Source of the DNA: JAXDBM01 sp963709485
GTDB lineage: Bacteria > Desulfobacterota > Syntrophia > Syntrophales > Fen-1087
Length of the DNA stretch: 64,000 bases
Direction: 5' to 3'
Assembly: GCA_963709485.1 (NCBI GenBank)
Contig: CAVPWE010000007.1
Span: 1 to 64,000, forward strand
Part shown: piece by piece, positions 18,976-28,124 of the stretch
How positions within the stretch are numbered: position 1 is the first letter of the stretch
How the letters are laid out: the number at the start of each line of letters is the position of its first letter
Notes under the pieces: generated by a model
Told to the model about the DNA's origin: nothing
The model's input: the letters and a program-made list of their open reading frames with translations, nothing else
Databases searched by the model: none
Translations under genes and position numbers: made by a program

Positions 18976-19826
18976 ACAGGATTGACCAGAAATTTGCCGA
19001 ATTGAGGCGGAAAAGGGAAAAAGCCCTGGTGGGCTTCATATCAGCCGGCGATCCTTCCCCGTCCGCTTCTCTCGAAATCCTCGCGGCCATGTGCCGGGCC
19101 GGTCTCGACATCCTGGAGCTGGGCATCCCCTTCTCCGACCCCACGGCGGACGGGCCGGTCATCCAGCGGTCTTCGGCACGGGCCCTGAAGGGTGGCGCCA
19201 GTCTTGCCGGGGCGCTGGAGATGACGGCGATCCTGCGAAAGGAGACCGACATCCCGATCATCCTTTTCAGCTACTACAACCCGATCTTTGCCTACGGCCC
19301 CGCACCCTTCTACCGGGACTCCGTCGCCGCCGGCGCCGACGGGGTGCTTGTCGTGGATCTCCCCCCCGAGGAATCCCGGGAGATGACGGACTGCTGGGCA
19401 GGGGATGGGCGGTTTGCCCTGATCCGGCTCGTGGCCCCGACGACGCCGGCGGACCGGATGGGGAGGATTGCCGCGCAGGCGTCCGGGTTCCTCTATCTGG
19501 TGTCGAAAACCGGTGTCACGGGCAGCGCCGGCCTGGATGTTCACGCTGTCCGGGATCATGTGAAGATGCTGCGCGGCCTCACGGAACTCCCCATCTGTGT
19601 CGGTTTCGGCGTGAACACGCCCGCCGACGCGGGGGCACTGGCCCCGCATGTTGACGGGGTCGTCATCGGCAGCGCCTTTGAACGGACCATCGAAGAAAAC
19701 CTGAACCGTCCGGACCTCGCGAGGCGACTGGAGGATCAAGTGCGGCAGTACAAGGCGGCCATGCGCCGGCTGCCGGGACAGGATGAACAAAATCATGTAT
19801 CGAATAGAAAGGAGAATGAACAATGA
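18972..19826 (+). CDS. trpA: Tryptophan synthase alpha chain
   Basis: Cleaves indole-3-glycerol phosphate to indole and glyceraldehyde 3-phosphate; indole is passed to TrpB. The catalytic residues fall at the usual positions, Glu49 and Asp60 in LELGIPFSDPTADGP, and the phosphate-binding GFGVNTP and VDGVVIGSAF loops are present. The start overlaps the trpB stop by four bases (ATGA). The C-terminal 20 residues are polar and a little longer than usual. Confidence 0.96.
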   Translation: MNRIDQKFAELRRKREKALVGFISAGDPSPSASLEILAAMCRAGLDILELGIPFSDPTADGPVIQRSSARALKGGASLAGALEMTAILRKETDIPIILFSYYNPIFAYGPAPFYRDSVAAGADGVLVVDLPPEESREMTDCWAGDGRFALIRLVAPTTPADRMGRIAAQASGFLYLVSKTGVTGSAGLDVHAVRDHVKMLRGLTELPICVGFGVNTPADAGALAPHVDGVVIGSAFERTIEENLNRPDLARRLEDQVRQYKAAMRRLPGQDEQNHVSNRKENEQ

Positions 19827-20096
19827 TCACGGCATTGGTGCTATTCAAGGTGCAAAAAGGAATGATTCCGGGGCTCGCCAAGCAACTGGGGGCCATCGAC
19901 GAGGTGGTGGAGGTCTTCTCGATCACCGGCGAACACGACCTGATGGCCAAGATCCAGGTGCGGGAATATGAACACCTCTCCGACATCGTTGCGGAGAAAA
20001 TGCAGAATATGGAAGGCGTCCTGTCGACGAGAACGATGATGGCCTTCAAAACCTACAAGTTCCGCGAACTCGGCGAGGGCGCCCCCACGGCGCTGA
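19823..20096 (+). CDS. Stand-alone RAM (Lrp/AsnC ligand-binding) domain protein
   Basis: About 80-90 residues: ITALVLFKVQKGMIPGLAKQL, VVEVFSITGEHDLMAKIQV, a helix, then STRTMMAFKTYKF. This is the RAM amino-acid-binding domain of Lrp/AsnC regulators without the helix-turn-helix. Stand-alone versions form oligomers that bind amino acids. It starts inside the trpA stop (ATGA overlap), so it is co-translated with trp genes and may sense tryptophan or a related amino acid. Its own frame has no stop before trpD; an indel near a C5 run (20083-20087) would end it at TGA 20094-20096, which is the end given here. Confidence 0.7.
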
Positions 20097-20150
20097 TCGT
20101 CCCCTCCGCGCGGGAGGACGCTGCCGAAACGGTCGAGAACGGCAAAGCAT

Positions 20151-21170
20151 ACGATCCGTCCGATCCTCTCCAAGCTCACCGAGAATTTCGATCTCGACAG
20201 GAACGAAATCGACGACGTCATCGATGCGATCAATGCCGGAAAGCTGACCGATGTGCAGATTGCGGGGTTCCTGGTCGGCCTTCTCAGCAAGGGGCCGAGC
20301 ATCAAGGAAGTGGCCTTCATCGCGCAGGCCATGCGCAGGAACTGCATCCCCATGAAGGTTTCCGCGGGATCGGAACTCACGGACACCTGCGGGACCGGGG
20401 GCGGACTGACCACCTTCAATGTCAGTACGGCCAATGCGATCCTGACGGCGTCGGCCGGTGTCCCCGTGGCGAAACACGGCAGCCGGTCGATTTCGTCGCC
20501 TTCGGGAAGCGCGGACGTGCTGGAGGCCCTGGGGATCAATATCGACGAGACGCCGGAGCAGGCCGCCCGGTTGATCGAAAGCATCGGGATCAGCTTCATC
20601 TATGCGCCGAATTTTCATCCGGTCATGCTCAAGGTGTTCGGCCCGGAAAACCAGCTCGGCATCAAGACGATATTCTTCACGATCATCGGTCCGCTCATCA
20701 ACCCGACGGGCGCCCGAAACCACACGATCGGTGTTTACAAGCCGGAGCTGGTCGGCATGATGGCCAATGTCGTGGCCGAGATGGATTTCAACCACGTGAT
20801 CGTGGCGCACGGCGTGGACGGACTGGATGAGATCTCCCTCCTCGGGAAAACCGCCCTGGCGGAGGTCAAGGGGAAGCAGATCCGGTATTACGAAGTCGCC
20901 CCCGAGGATTTCGGCCTGAAGCGCTGCGCCCTGAAGGACATAGCGGGCGGGCCGCCGGCCTTCAACGCCCGGGTCATCCGGGACATCTTTTCCGGTGCGG
21001 AACGCGGCCCCCGGCGGGATTTCCTTGTCCTGAACAATGCGGCCACGCTTTACGTGAGCGGCAAGGTTCCGACCATCATGGAAGGGATCGGGATGTCCCG
21101 GTCCCTCATCGATTCGGGCGCCGCCCAACGGAAGCTTCAGGAACTGGTCGAAAAGTCGAACGTTTCCTGA
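20151..21170 (+). CDS. trpD: Anthranilate phosphoribosyltransferase (start unclear)
   Basis: Transfers phosphoribosyl from PRPP to anthranilate. The glycine loop DTCGTGGG, NVSTANAILTASAGVPVAKHGS and FGPENQLGIKT regions are clear; the C-terminus is complete. Conserved N-terminal helices (LSKLTENFDLDRNEIDDVIDAINAGKL) lie upstream of GTG 20253, so that GTG is not the true start. In this frame no ATG, GTG or TTG exists between the preceding stop (20096) and those helices; the expected Met before IRPIL is ACG at 20151. A small sequence error or a non-standard start is likely. Confidence 0.85.
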   Translation, partial: TIRPILSKLTENFDLDRNEIDDVIDAINAGKLTDVQIAGFLVGLLSKGPSIKEVAFIAQAMRRNCIPMKVSAGSELTDTCGTGGGLTTFNVSTANAILTASAGVPVAKHGSRSISSPSGSADVLEALGINIDETPEQAARLIESIGISFIYAPNFHPVMLKVFGPENQLGIKTIFFTIIGPLINPTGARNHTIGVYKPELVGMMANVVAEMDFNHVIVAHGVDGLDEISLLGKTALAEVKGKQIRYYEVAPEDFGLKRCALKDIAGGPPAFNARVIRDIFSGAERGPRRDFLVLNNAATLYVSGKVPTIMEGIGMSRSLIDSGAAQRKLQELVEKSNVS

Positions 21171-21266
21171 TCGGGGCGTCCGGCGGTCCGCATTTGCCGG
21201 TCCGCCCGCGCTTCAAGGGTGCGAATGCGGCATTCATGAGAAAGGCAGCATCTTTGAGGGGTTGAT

Positions 21267-21972
21267 ATGAAGTTGTCACTGTCTGCCTCGATCCGAAAGA
21301 GACAGCACGAAGGCCGGTTTCCCGTGATTTCCGAGGTCAAGGTGCGCTCCGAGAAGGAGGGAGACCTGCTGCGGGGACGGGACCCCGTTGCGCTTGCGCG
21401 CGAGATGGCCCGCCGGCCCGTTGCAGGGATCAGCGTCGTCACGGAGCCCGGGCATTTCGGCGGACACATGGGCCTACTGGAAGCGGTGGCGGCCGCCGTG
21501 GATGTCCCCGTGCTCCACAAGGATTTCATCGCTTCGGAGAGTCAGATCGAAGCCTCGGCCCGCTGCGGCGCCTCGGCGGTGCTGCTCATCGCAGCCATGC
21601 TGTCCGCAGAGCAGACGGCGCTCCTGATCGAGGCGGCAAGACGCCACGGTCTGGAAACCCTGGTGGAGGCGCACACGCTCGCGGAGATTCGAAGCATAGA
21701 GCATCTCGCGTTCGATCTGATGGGGATCAACAACCGGGACATTACGATTTTTGAAACGGACGACAATCACGTGGGGAGGACGGAGGATCTTGCCGGTTTC
21801 TGCAAAGGACGGCGGCCTCTGATCAGCGAAAGTTCGATCGGCACGGCCGCCGAAGTCCGTCGCGCCGGCAAAAGCGGCGCCGACGCCGTCCTGGTCGGGA
21901 CGGCCTTCCTGAAAGCGGATCCCCTTGTCCAAGCTGCTCGATGCGTTCATTGCAGTGGGGTGGCCTGTATGA
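21267..21972 (+). CDS. trpC: Indole-3-glycerol phosphate synthase, short form (3' frameshift)
   Basis: Closes the indole ring of carboxyphenylamino-deoxyribulose phosphate. Catalytic positions are visible: Lys in ISEVKVRS, Lys in LHKDFI, Glu in LVEAHT, Asn in GINNRD, Ser in ISESSIG. It lacks the N-terminal extension of most bacterial enzymes, starting close to the first strand, and the usual SPSKG motif after the first Lys is replaced by SEKEGD. Near 21925-21935 the frame shifts; the other frame ends LLDAFIAVGWPV with TGA at 21970-21972, overlapping the trpF ATG. Confidence 0.82.
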
Positions 21973-22684
21973 CGCGGATCAAAGTGTGCGGGTTGACCAG
22001 CGCGGAAGACATACAGCCTCTGCGTTTCCGCGGGTGTTCATGCGCTGGGTTTTGTCGTCGAGTACCCTGTCGATGTTCCCTGGAATCTGGACCGGATGAA
22101 AGCGCGTGCGCTGATGCATGTGGTACCTCCCTTCGTCTCGCGGGTCATCGTGGTCGGCGGCGATCCGGAGAGGGTCGTCGAACTGGCATCGTTTCTGAGG
22201 CCTCACGCGGTCCAGCTGCACGGAAACGAACCGCTGTCCGTGACGGCAGGCCTTGTCGCCCCGGTCAGGGCGTGCGGAGCGCAGGTAATCAAGGCCCTGC
22301 GCTTTTCCGCCGAGACGGGAAAATGCTGCTCACCCTTTGGACGATCCCCTGGACGCGGCGGGAATGATTCAGGATGCGGGGGTGGATGCACTCGTGCTGG
22401 ATTCGGTCAGCGGCGTCCGGCCGGCGGGGACCGGTCGGACCATCGACTGGGGCGTTGCCCGCAGGATCCGAGACAGCCTTCGGTTGCCCGTCATTCTCGC
22501 CGGCGGACTGCACGCCGGCAACGTCGGCCGGGCCATCGCCGCCGTTGACCCCTACGGCATCGACGTGATCAGCGGCGTCGAACATCCCGTGGGAAGAAAA
22601 GATCCGGAAAAGGTCCGGGCGTTTATGGGTGCGGTGCTGGATTCTGAACCAGCCCGCAGCCATCGTCAAAGGCCTGAAGGTTGA
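21969..22684 (+). CDS. trpF: Phosphoribosylanthranilate isomerase (two frameshifts)
   Basis: Amadori isomerisation between TrpD and TrpC. ATG 21969 gives MTRIKVCGLTSAEDI with the catalytic Cys in KVCG; the frame shifts near 22015 and continues as VHALGFVVEYP and VVPPFVSRVIVVGG, AVQLHGNE, then shifts again near 22322 to DAAGMIQDAGVDALVLDS, LAGGLHAGNVGRAI and YGIDVISGVE. The catalytic Asp lies in the LDS segment. Apart from the two indels the protein is full length. Its last 62 bases overlap the convergent iorB gene. Confidence 0.82.
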
Positions 22685-23258
22685 TCGCCACCTGATCGGG
22701 CGCCATCCGCAGGGCAATGGCCTCCCGAAAGTCCTCCCGGTCGAAGGGAACGACAGCCAGTCCGCCCAGGGCCCCCAGCATGACAATGTTGACCAGGATG
22801 GGGTTGCCCAGGGAAAGGGCGCAGGCGGTGGCGTCGACGAAGCGGGCGGCGGGCAGGACCCGCGCCACGGCATCTTTCATTTCAGCCAGCGGCGGGTATT
22901 CGAGCTCTCCCTTGATGACCCCCACGGGGAAAATGGGGTGGGTATTGGTCAGAAGAATCGAATCAGGGTTCCCGTAGCCGGCCAGCACACGGAGGGCCTC
23001 CGCCGGTTCCAGGGAGACGATGACGTCGGCCCTTCCCCGCGGGATCTGGGGGCTGGCGACGGATTTTCCGGAGACCCGCAGGTGGCTCATCACGGAGCCG
23101 CCGCGCTGGGACGCCCCGAAGGTTTCGCCGATGGTGACCCGAAAGCCCTTTCCGGCCAGCATGCCGCCCAGCAGCCGCGAGGCCATGACGTTCCCCTGGC
23201 CGCCGACGCCGGTAATGATGATATTGTAGGGATCTTTGGGAAAAGAGGGGGTGCTCAT
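22623..23258 (-). CDS. iorB: Indolepyruvate:ferredoxin oxidoreductase, beta subunit
   Basis: Gamma-type pyruvate/ketoisovalerate oxidoreductase domain of about 211 residues. It has IIITGVGGQGNVMASRLLG, TFGASQRGGSVMSHLR and the VSLEPAEALR segment typical of IorB. With IorA it oxidises arylpyruvates from aromatic amino acid transamination to aryl-acetyl-CoA, reducing ferredoxin. ATG 23258 lies two bases after the iorA stop, with GGGAGG inside the end of iorA. It belongs to an FrhB-like, iorA, iorB operon that converges on trp. Confidence 0.92.
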   Translation of the reverse strand: MSTPSFPKDPYNIIITGVGGQGNVMASRLLGGMLAGKGFRVTIGETFGASQRGGSVMSHLRVSGKSVASPQIPRGRADVIVSLEPAEALRVLAGYGNPDSILLTNTHPIFPVGVIKGELEYPPLAEMKDAVARVLPAARFVDATACALSLGNPILVNIVMLGALGGLAVVPFDREDFREAIALRMAPDQVAINLQAFDDGCGLVQNPAPHP

Positions 23259-23260
23259 GG

Positions 23261-25210
23261 TCAGTGAACCTCCCTTCTCTGAATCGCCCCGGCGGGGCAG
23301 ATGTCGGCGCAGACCCCGCAGCCGTTGCAGATGATTTCGTCGATGCGGCTGACTTTCTTCTCCCGGTCCCAGATGAGCCCCGGGCAGCCGAAGACGCGGG
23401 TGCAGAGGCGATTGCAGCCGCAGTCCTCCCCCCGGCAGCGCGACTCGTCCACGGAGACCTCGTAGGTCTTCTTCGCGCGCCGCTCCGGGCTGAGGGCGCA
23501 GGCCTGCCGGAGAATGAGCACCTTGGTCCCTTCGCCGTATTCCAGCAGGTGGTTCAGCTTCTTCCGCGTCTGTTCCAGATCGAAGGGATCGCTGGTTTCC
23601 ACTTTCGCCCCCATGGCCCGGCACAATTTTTCCATGTCCAGCGCCGGCGCCGCATCGCCGAGTACGTTCGCGGGCGAACCCGGGTGCGGCTGAAATCCCG
23701 TCATGGCCGTGCCCCGGTTGTCCAGCAGGACGAGGGTGAAAGGGGACTGCTGGTGAATGGCATTGGCCAGGGCCGGCATGGCGGCGTGAAAGAAGGTGGA
23801 GTCTCCGCAGACGGCCAGCACGGGCTGGTCCATGCCGAACCGCTTCAGTTTTCCGAAGCCGCCGGCAATACCGCTGCCCGAGCCCATGGCATGCAGCGTC
23901 TTGACGGTGCTGAAGCCGGCGGGCATGGTCCCCATCACGTAGCAGCCGATGTCCCCGCAGACAAAGCCGTTCCGGCCGTCCAGCTTCAGGGCGTTGTGGA
24001 TGGACCAGTAGGAGGCCCGGTGGGGGCAGCCGGGGCAGAAGGTCATCCCCCGGGGCGGCGCGTAACGGTCCGCCAGCGCCTGGACGTCCCGGGCAAACGC
24101 CGCCGGAACGGATTCCGCCGCCGTATCGAAGATGCGCGACAGGGCCGCAAGGACGAGGTCGGGATTGAGCTCCCCCACCGAAGGCAGGTGGCCGGACCGC
24201 TTTCCGTAAAAGATCTTTTCCCCGATCTCCGGAAAAGATTCCGCGGCAATCACCTTCACATGATCCTCCAGCGTGGGGGCCACCTCCTCGACAAAGAGGA
24301 TCTGCCTGGCCGACGCAAGATGCCTTTTCACCAGATTCCGGGGAAGCGGCCAGGTCGTCGCCAGCTTGAGGATTCCCACCCGCTTCTCCAACCCCAGAAT
24401 TTCGACGGCCTCCCGGCTGTAGAGCGAGCAGATGCTGCTGGTGACGATGAGCAGTTCCGGGGAAGGGGGACCCGTGTAGGTGTTGAAGGGGCAGGTTTCG
24501 AAGATCTCCGCCGCCCGCTTCATCTTTTCCTGCTGCGGGCCGTGCTGGAGTTCCGGAGCTGCGAGGATCATGCTGATCACCGGCCCCGTGGACGGGTCGA
24601 GCAGCGGGCCGCTGTAGGTGAACTTCGCCCGGGCCGCGGTGTTGTCGGGCAGGGGGCCGAAGCGGACGTTGCCGCTGGCGTGGGACAGGCGCGTCACGCT
24701 GCGGATCATGACGATGTTGCGGATCTCCTCGGAGAGGTCGAAGGCCCAGCGCACCACGTCCTTGGCCTCCTGGAAATCCCCCGGCTCCAGGAGCGGGAAC
24801 TCCAGGAGGCGGGCGAACAGACGGGACTCCCCCTCATTGACGCTGGACAGGGCGCCGGGGTCGTCGCAGGAAACGAGAAGCATGCCCCCCCGCGTCCCGG
24901 AACTGGCCAGGTGGAGCAGGAAATCGGAGGCCACGTTGACGCCGTTCTGCTTCATGACGCACATGGAGCGCAGCCCGGCGAAGGACGCCGCCGCGGCCAC
25001 TTCGGCGGCCACTTTCTCGTTGGTGGACCACTCGACATAGAGGTTGCGCTCCTTCGCCACCCCGGAGAACCGCTCGATAATCTCCGACGAGGGGGTTCCG
25101 GGATATCCGGTGGCCACGTTGATGCCGGCCTCCAGGGCGCCCCGGACGATCGCCTCGTTGCCCATGAGCAGGTGCCGGATATCGCTGCCCTCATCAATCA
25201 GGTATGACAT
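23261..25210 (-). CDS. iorA: Indolepyruvate:ferredoxin oxidoreductase, alpha subunit
   Basis: About 649 residues, cytoplasmic, oxygen-sensitive. N-terminal pyruvate:ferredoxin-type domain (GNEAIVRGALEAGINVATGYPGTPSSE), middle domain, then a thiamine diphosphate domain (FCPGCPHRASYW, GDIGCYVMG, CGDSTFFHAAMPALANA). The C-terminal Fe-S domain has CNGCGVCADICPAGAI and a second cysteine cluster CRGEDCGCNRLC. ATG 25210 has AAAGGAG eight bases upstream; ATG 25216 is too close to it. The upstream FrhB-like gene ends at 25213, so the genes overlap or abut. Confidence 0.93.
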   Translation of the reverse strand: MSYLIDEGSDIRHLLMGNEAIVRGALEAGINVATGYPGTPSSEIIERFSGVAKERNLYVEWSTNEKVAAEVAAAASFAGLRSMCVMKQNGVNVASDFLLHLASSGTRGGMLLVSCDDPGALSSVNEGESRLFARLLEFPLLEPGDFQEAKDVVRWAFDLSEEIRNIVMIRSVTRLSHASGNVRFGPLPDNTAARAKFTYSGPLLDPSTGPVISMILAAPELQHGPQQEKMKRAAEIFETCPFNTYTGPPSPELLIVTSSICSLYSREAVEILGLEKRVGILKLATTWPLPRNLVKRHLASARQILFVEEVAPTLEDHVKVIAAESFPEIGEKIFYGKRSGHLPSVGELNPDLVLAALSRIFDTAAESVPAAFARDVQALADRYAPPRGMTFCPGCPHRASYWSIHNALKLDGRNGFVCGDIGCYVMGTMPAGFSTVKTLHAMGSGSGIAGGFGKLKRFGMDQPVLAVCGDSTFFHAAMPALANAIHQQSPFTLVLLDNRGTAMTGFQPHPGSPANVLGDAAPALDMEKLCRAMGAKVETSDPFDLEQTRKKLNHLLEYGEGTKVLILRQACALSPERRAKKTYEVSVDESRCRGEDCGCNRLCTRVFGCPGLIWDREKKVSRIDEIICNGCGVCADICPAGAIQRREVH

Positions 25211-25212
25211 GA

Positions 25213-26337
25213 TCATGACTCCTTTCCGTTGCCCAGAATCCTGTCCGCCACTTGTTCCCTCAGCCGCAGGCAGGCCGTCCCCTCCGCGCCGTTGAGCCTC
25301 CCCGCCTCCCGGCAGCGCAGGATCCCGCGCTTCTTCTTGTTTGCCGCCGCCCATTGGAGATGCGCGAGGTTTTCATCGGGCATGTCCTCAAGGACCAGGT
25401 ATCCCATTCGCCGGGCCTCCCGGACCATCTCTTCCCCTCGCTCCGTCCGGACGATGAGCGTGTTCAGCTCCGGCCGGCCCTCGAGAACGCCCACGGAGAC
25501 ATCGGCGAACTCGGAGGTCATGTCCGCGCAGTAACCGCAGGTCTCCGGCACGAGGGGCCGGATCTCGTCGAGGGGGAACTCCAGCTTTCCCTCCTTCAGG
25601 TACACCTCCAGCACCGACGACGGGGGCGGCGGGATGTCGATCTTGACGATTTCGCGCAGGGGCATTCGCTGCGTCAGGAAGGCCTCGAAATGCCGAAAAT
25701 CGAGCGCCCAGGTGCAGAAGAGCCCGACCACCAGGGCCGTCGGATCCGAAAAGGTGGGACTGGCCAGGGGATTCGTCCGCATCCGGGCCACCGCTGTGGC
25801 CTGGCAGGGCGTGGCGACGACTCCCAGCGCTCCGTATCCCGCGGCAACGGCCTGGTTCAGGGCCGCCAGGGTGGGGGCCGCCGTATACTTGGAGAGGCTC
25901 TGGCGGAAAACCGCCGCGGGACGGGTGACCAGGCGGGGTACGGGAAGAAGGCCTTCCCGCCCTGTGAGGACCGCGCCGTCGATGCGCTTGCTCCGAAGGG
26001 CAAAATACATCAGGGCGGAAACGGTTCCCCCCGACTGGAAGGGCTGTTTCTTTACCTTGTCGCCCGCCCGGGAAACGTGGATGCTGCGCCAGGCGCCCAG
26101 GGGATTGCCATCGTATGGTTTTGCGAAGAGAAACTGCGAAAGACCGTCCGCATCCACCTCGGCCTTGGGGCAGTAGGCAAGGCACCTCCCCGATTCGACG
26201 CTGCAGGGGAAGAGCAGCGCCGTTTTCCCCCGGTAGGATTGAAAATAGGGGCAAAGGTCAACGCAGGCGCCGCACCCGATGCACATCCCTTCCCCAATGA
26301 CGCTGCTGTCGAGTTTTTCTGAACTGGAATGCCTCAT
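25213..26337 (-). CDS. FrhB/FdhB-type Fe-S flavoprotein (F420 hydrogenase beta family)
   Basis: About 374 residues. The N-terminus has CIGCGACVDLC and later cysteines (CSVESGRCLAYC) for a 4Fe-4S cluster. The body matches the coenzyme F420 hydrogenase/dehydrogenase beta domain (FQSGGTVSALMYFALRSKRIDGAVL, GYGALGVVATPCQATAVARMR, CGYCADMTSEFADVSVG). Family members pass electrons between ferredoxin and a flavin or another carrier. As first gene of the iorAB operon it is a good candidate to re-oxidise or supply ferredoxin for IorAB. The partner carrier is unknown. Confidence 0.85.
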   Translation of the reverse strand: MRHSSSEKLDSSVIGEGMCIGCGACVDLCPYFQSYRGKTALLFPCSVESGRCLAYCPKAEVDADGLSQFLFAKPYDGNPLGAWRSIHVSRAGDKVKKQPFQSGGTVSALMYFALRSKRIDGAVLTGREGLLPVPRLVTRPAAVFRQSLSKYTAAPTLAALNQAVAAGYGALGVVATPCQATAVARMRTNPLASPTFSDPTALVVGLFCTWALDFRHFEAFLTQRMPLREIVKIDIPPPPSSVLEVYLKEGKLEFPLDEIRPLVPETCGYCADMTSEFADVSVGVLEGRPELNTLIVRTERGEEMVREARRMGYLVLEDMPDENLAHLQWAAANKKKRGILRCREAGRLNGAEGTACLRLREQVADRILGNGKES

Positions 26338-26726
26338 GGCAAAACCTCTTTTCCGCGATCCGAGCCGCTGTTTTCCGGCCGGCGAATCGTTCGCGCTTTT
26401 GTCGTTTTCCGCTTCCGCGGGGAGCGATTGTCTTTGAACAGGCCGGAAAAGGGTATACCAGCAGGCCGCCGGATAATCAAGAAAATGAGATTTCCCGCTT
26501 TTCCGGGTGTCCCGTCAGCGTGGATGTTCGGTTTGTTGTCTGTCGCGCAGCAGCAGCATATTCCGGTGTCGTTCAAGCCGCCACCATTGCCGCATTTTTG
26601 ATATAAAAGTAATTTACAACATTCTGTTTGGTTATAATTTAAGAAATTCCATTCCATATAAGAATTTGAATTTTTTGAGTATTATTGATAATTGCGGGCA
26701 CAGAAATGAACACGGAGGTTCTGCAT
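26338..26726. other. Divergent intergenic region with a TATAAT box
   Basis: 389 bases between the divergent FrhB-like and yedE genes. The right part turns AT-rich from about 26600. A perfect TATAAT lies at 26633-26638; its best -35 is TTTACA at 26613-26618, 14 bases away and so suboptimal. CACGGAGGTTCTGCAT precedes the yedE ATG. I see no stem-loop or RNA gene. Confidence 0.4.
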
Positions 26727-27812
26727 ATGAAAAATGTTTTCGCGTCGCAAAAGGGGATCATTCTTACGGGCGCTCTGATCGGCATCCTGGCTGCCGTTCT
26801 GCAGAAACTGGGGAACCCTGCCAACATGGGAATCTGTGTCGCCTGCTTCGAGCGGGATATGGCGGGCGCCCTGGGTCTTCACCGGGCGGAGGTGGTCCAG
26901 TACCTGAGGCCCGAGATCATCGGCTTCGTGCTGGGGGCGTTTGCGGCCGCACTACTGTTCCGGGAGTTCCGCCCCAGATCCGGATCGGCGCCCATCGCCC
27001 GGTTCGTTCTCGGTCTGTTCGCCATGATCGGCGCCCTCGTGTTCCTCGGATGCCCCTGGCGCGCCATTCTCCGCCTCGCGGGCGGAGACCTCAACGCCGT
27101 CATCGGGATTGCGGGGCTGACGTTCGGCATTTGGATCGGTACACTTTTCCTGAAGGGCGGGTACGATCTCGGGCGCGCCCAGGCGACCTATCCCTCCGTC
27201 GGATTGCTCATGCCGCTGACCATGCTGGGATTCCTGGCGCTGTTGCTGATCTTCCCTCAGATTCCGGGTCAGCCGAAAAGCGATATCATCTTCTACAGCG
27301 TCAAGGGACCCGGCTCCATGCACGCGCCCCTCCTTGCTTCGCTTGGCATCGGTTTCATTGTCGGCATCATTGCCCAGCGCAGCCGATTCTGCACCATGGG
27401 AGCCATTCGCGACCTCATCCTGTTCGGCCAGACCCATTTGCTCGGGGGAATCGCGGGGCTCTTCGTTTTCGCCTTTCTGACCAATCTCCTGTTCGGTCAG
27501 TTCAATGCCGGGTTCGCCAACCAGCCCGTGGCCCACACCATGCATGTCTGGAACTTCTCCGGCATGGCCCTGGCGGGCCTTGCTTTTGCTTTGGCCGGCG
27601 GCTGTCCCGGCCGGCAACTGTTCCTGAGCGGCGAAGGAGACGGCGACGCGGCGGTTTTTGTTCTCGGCATGATCGTCGGCGCGGCCGTATCGCACAATCT
27701 CGCTCTGGCGAGTTCGCCTGCCGGCGTTGGACCCTATGGCGCCGCTGCCGTGATCACCGGTCTGATCGTCTGTGTCTTTATCGGTTTTACGATGAGAAGG
27801 AAATCTGCATGA
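26727..27812 (+). CDS. yedE: YedE-type selenium/sulfur transporter-like membrane protein
   Basis: About 361 residues with around ten hydrophobic segments, of the YeeE/YedE family. Conserved cysteine motifs NMGICVACFERD near the N-terminus, LGCPWRAIL, RSRFCTMGAIRD and AGGCPGRQL are those of the version paired with YedF and linked to selenium metabolism. It is followed after 13 bases by a TusA/YedF-like gene. ATG 26727 is chosen from the GGAGG site nine bases upstream. The presence of a probable selenoprotein 6 kb away supports the selenium reading. Confidence 0.85.
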   Translation: MKNVFASQKGIILTGALIGILAAVLQKLGNPANMGICVACFERDMAGALGLHRAEVVQYLRPEIIGFVLGAFAAALLFREFRPRSGSAPIARFVLGLFAMIGALVFLGCPWRAILRLAGGDLNAVIGIAGLTFGIWIGTLFLKGGYDLGRAQATYPSVGLLMPLTMLGFLALLLIFPQIPGQPKSDIIFYSVKGPGSMHAPLLASLGIGFIVGIIAQRSRFCTMGAIRDLILFGQTHLLGGIAGLFVFAFLTNLLFGQFNAGFANQPVAHTMHVWNFSGMALAGLAFALAGGCPGRQLFLSGEGDGDAAVFVLGMIVGAAVSHNLALASSPAGVGPYGAAAVITGLIVCVFIGFTMRRKSA

Positions 27813-27825
27813 ATGGAGGGATTCA

Positions 27826-28044
27826 ATGATTACAAGCATTGATGCACGCGGCCTGTCGTGCCCCCAGCCGGTCATCCTGGTACTGAACCGGATGAAAGAG
27901 ATTGAAAAAGGGCGAATCGAAGTCCTGGTGGACACCGAAACGGCCAGGGAAAACGTCACGCGCGCCGCGACCAGCAAGGGGTGGACGGTCAAGGAAGTTC
28001 AGGCGGCCGGCCCGGGCTACAGGCTAACGCTGGAAAAGGCATAG
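27826..28044 (+). CDS. TusA/YedF-like sulfur or selenium carrier
   Basis: A 72-residue SirA/TusA fold protein. The active cysteine is Cys12 in ARGLSCPQPV, and the rest (LNRMKEIEKGRIEVLVDT, RAATSKGWTVKEV) fits the family. TusA relays persulfide sulfur; YedF is its paralogue beside YedE in selenium users. It lacks the C-terminal DsrE-like domain of full YedF, so it is the carrier domain only. GGAGGGATTCA precedes the ATG, and it is in an operon with yedE. Confidence 0.85.
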   Translation: MITSIDARGLSCPQPVILVLNRMKEIEKGRIEVLVDTETARENVTRAATSKGWTVKEVQAAGPGYRLTLEKA

Positions 28045-28124
28045 CCAACCAGCGCCGCCCGTACCGGCCTTGTGCGGGGAAACCGTTGTGAAGCACCCGA
28101 TGCCTGCGACAGGACGCGGGGAAC

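Noticed and set aside
20253..20255. GTG 20253 as the trpD start
   Set aside because: Conserved N-terminal TrpD helices are encoded upstream in the same frame.
23264..25207. 647-codon plus-strand frame opposite iorA
   Set aside because: Shadow of a well-conserved gene; low-complexity translation, no motif.
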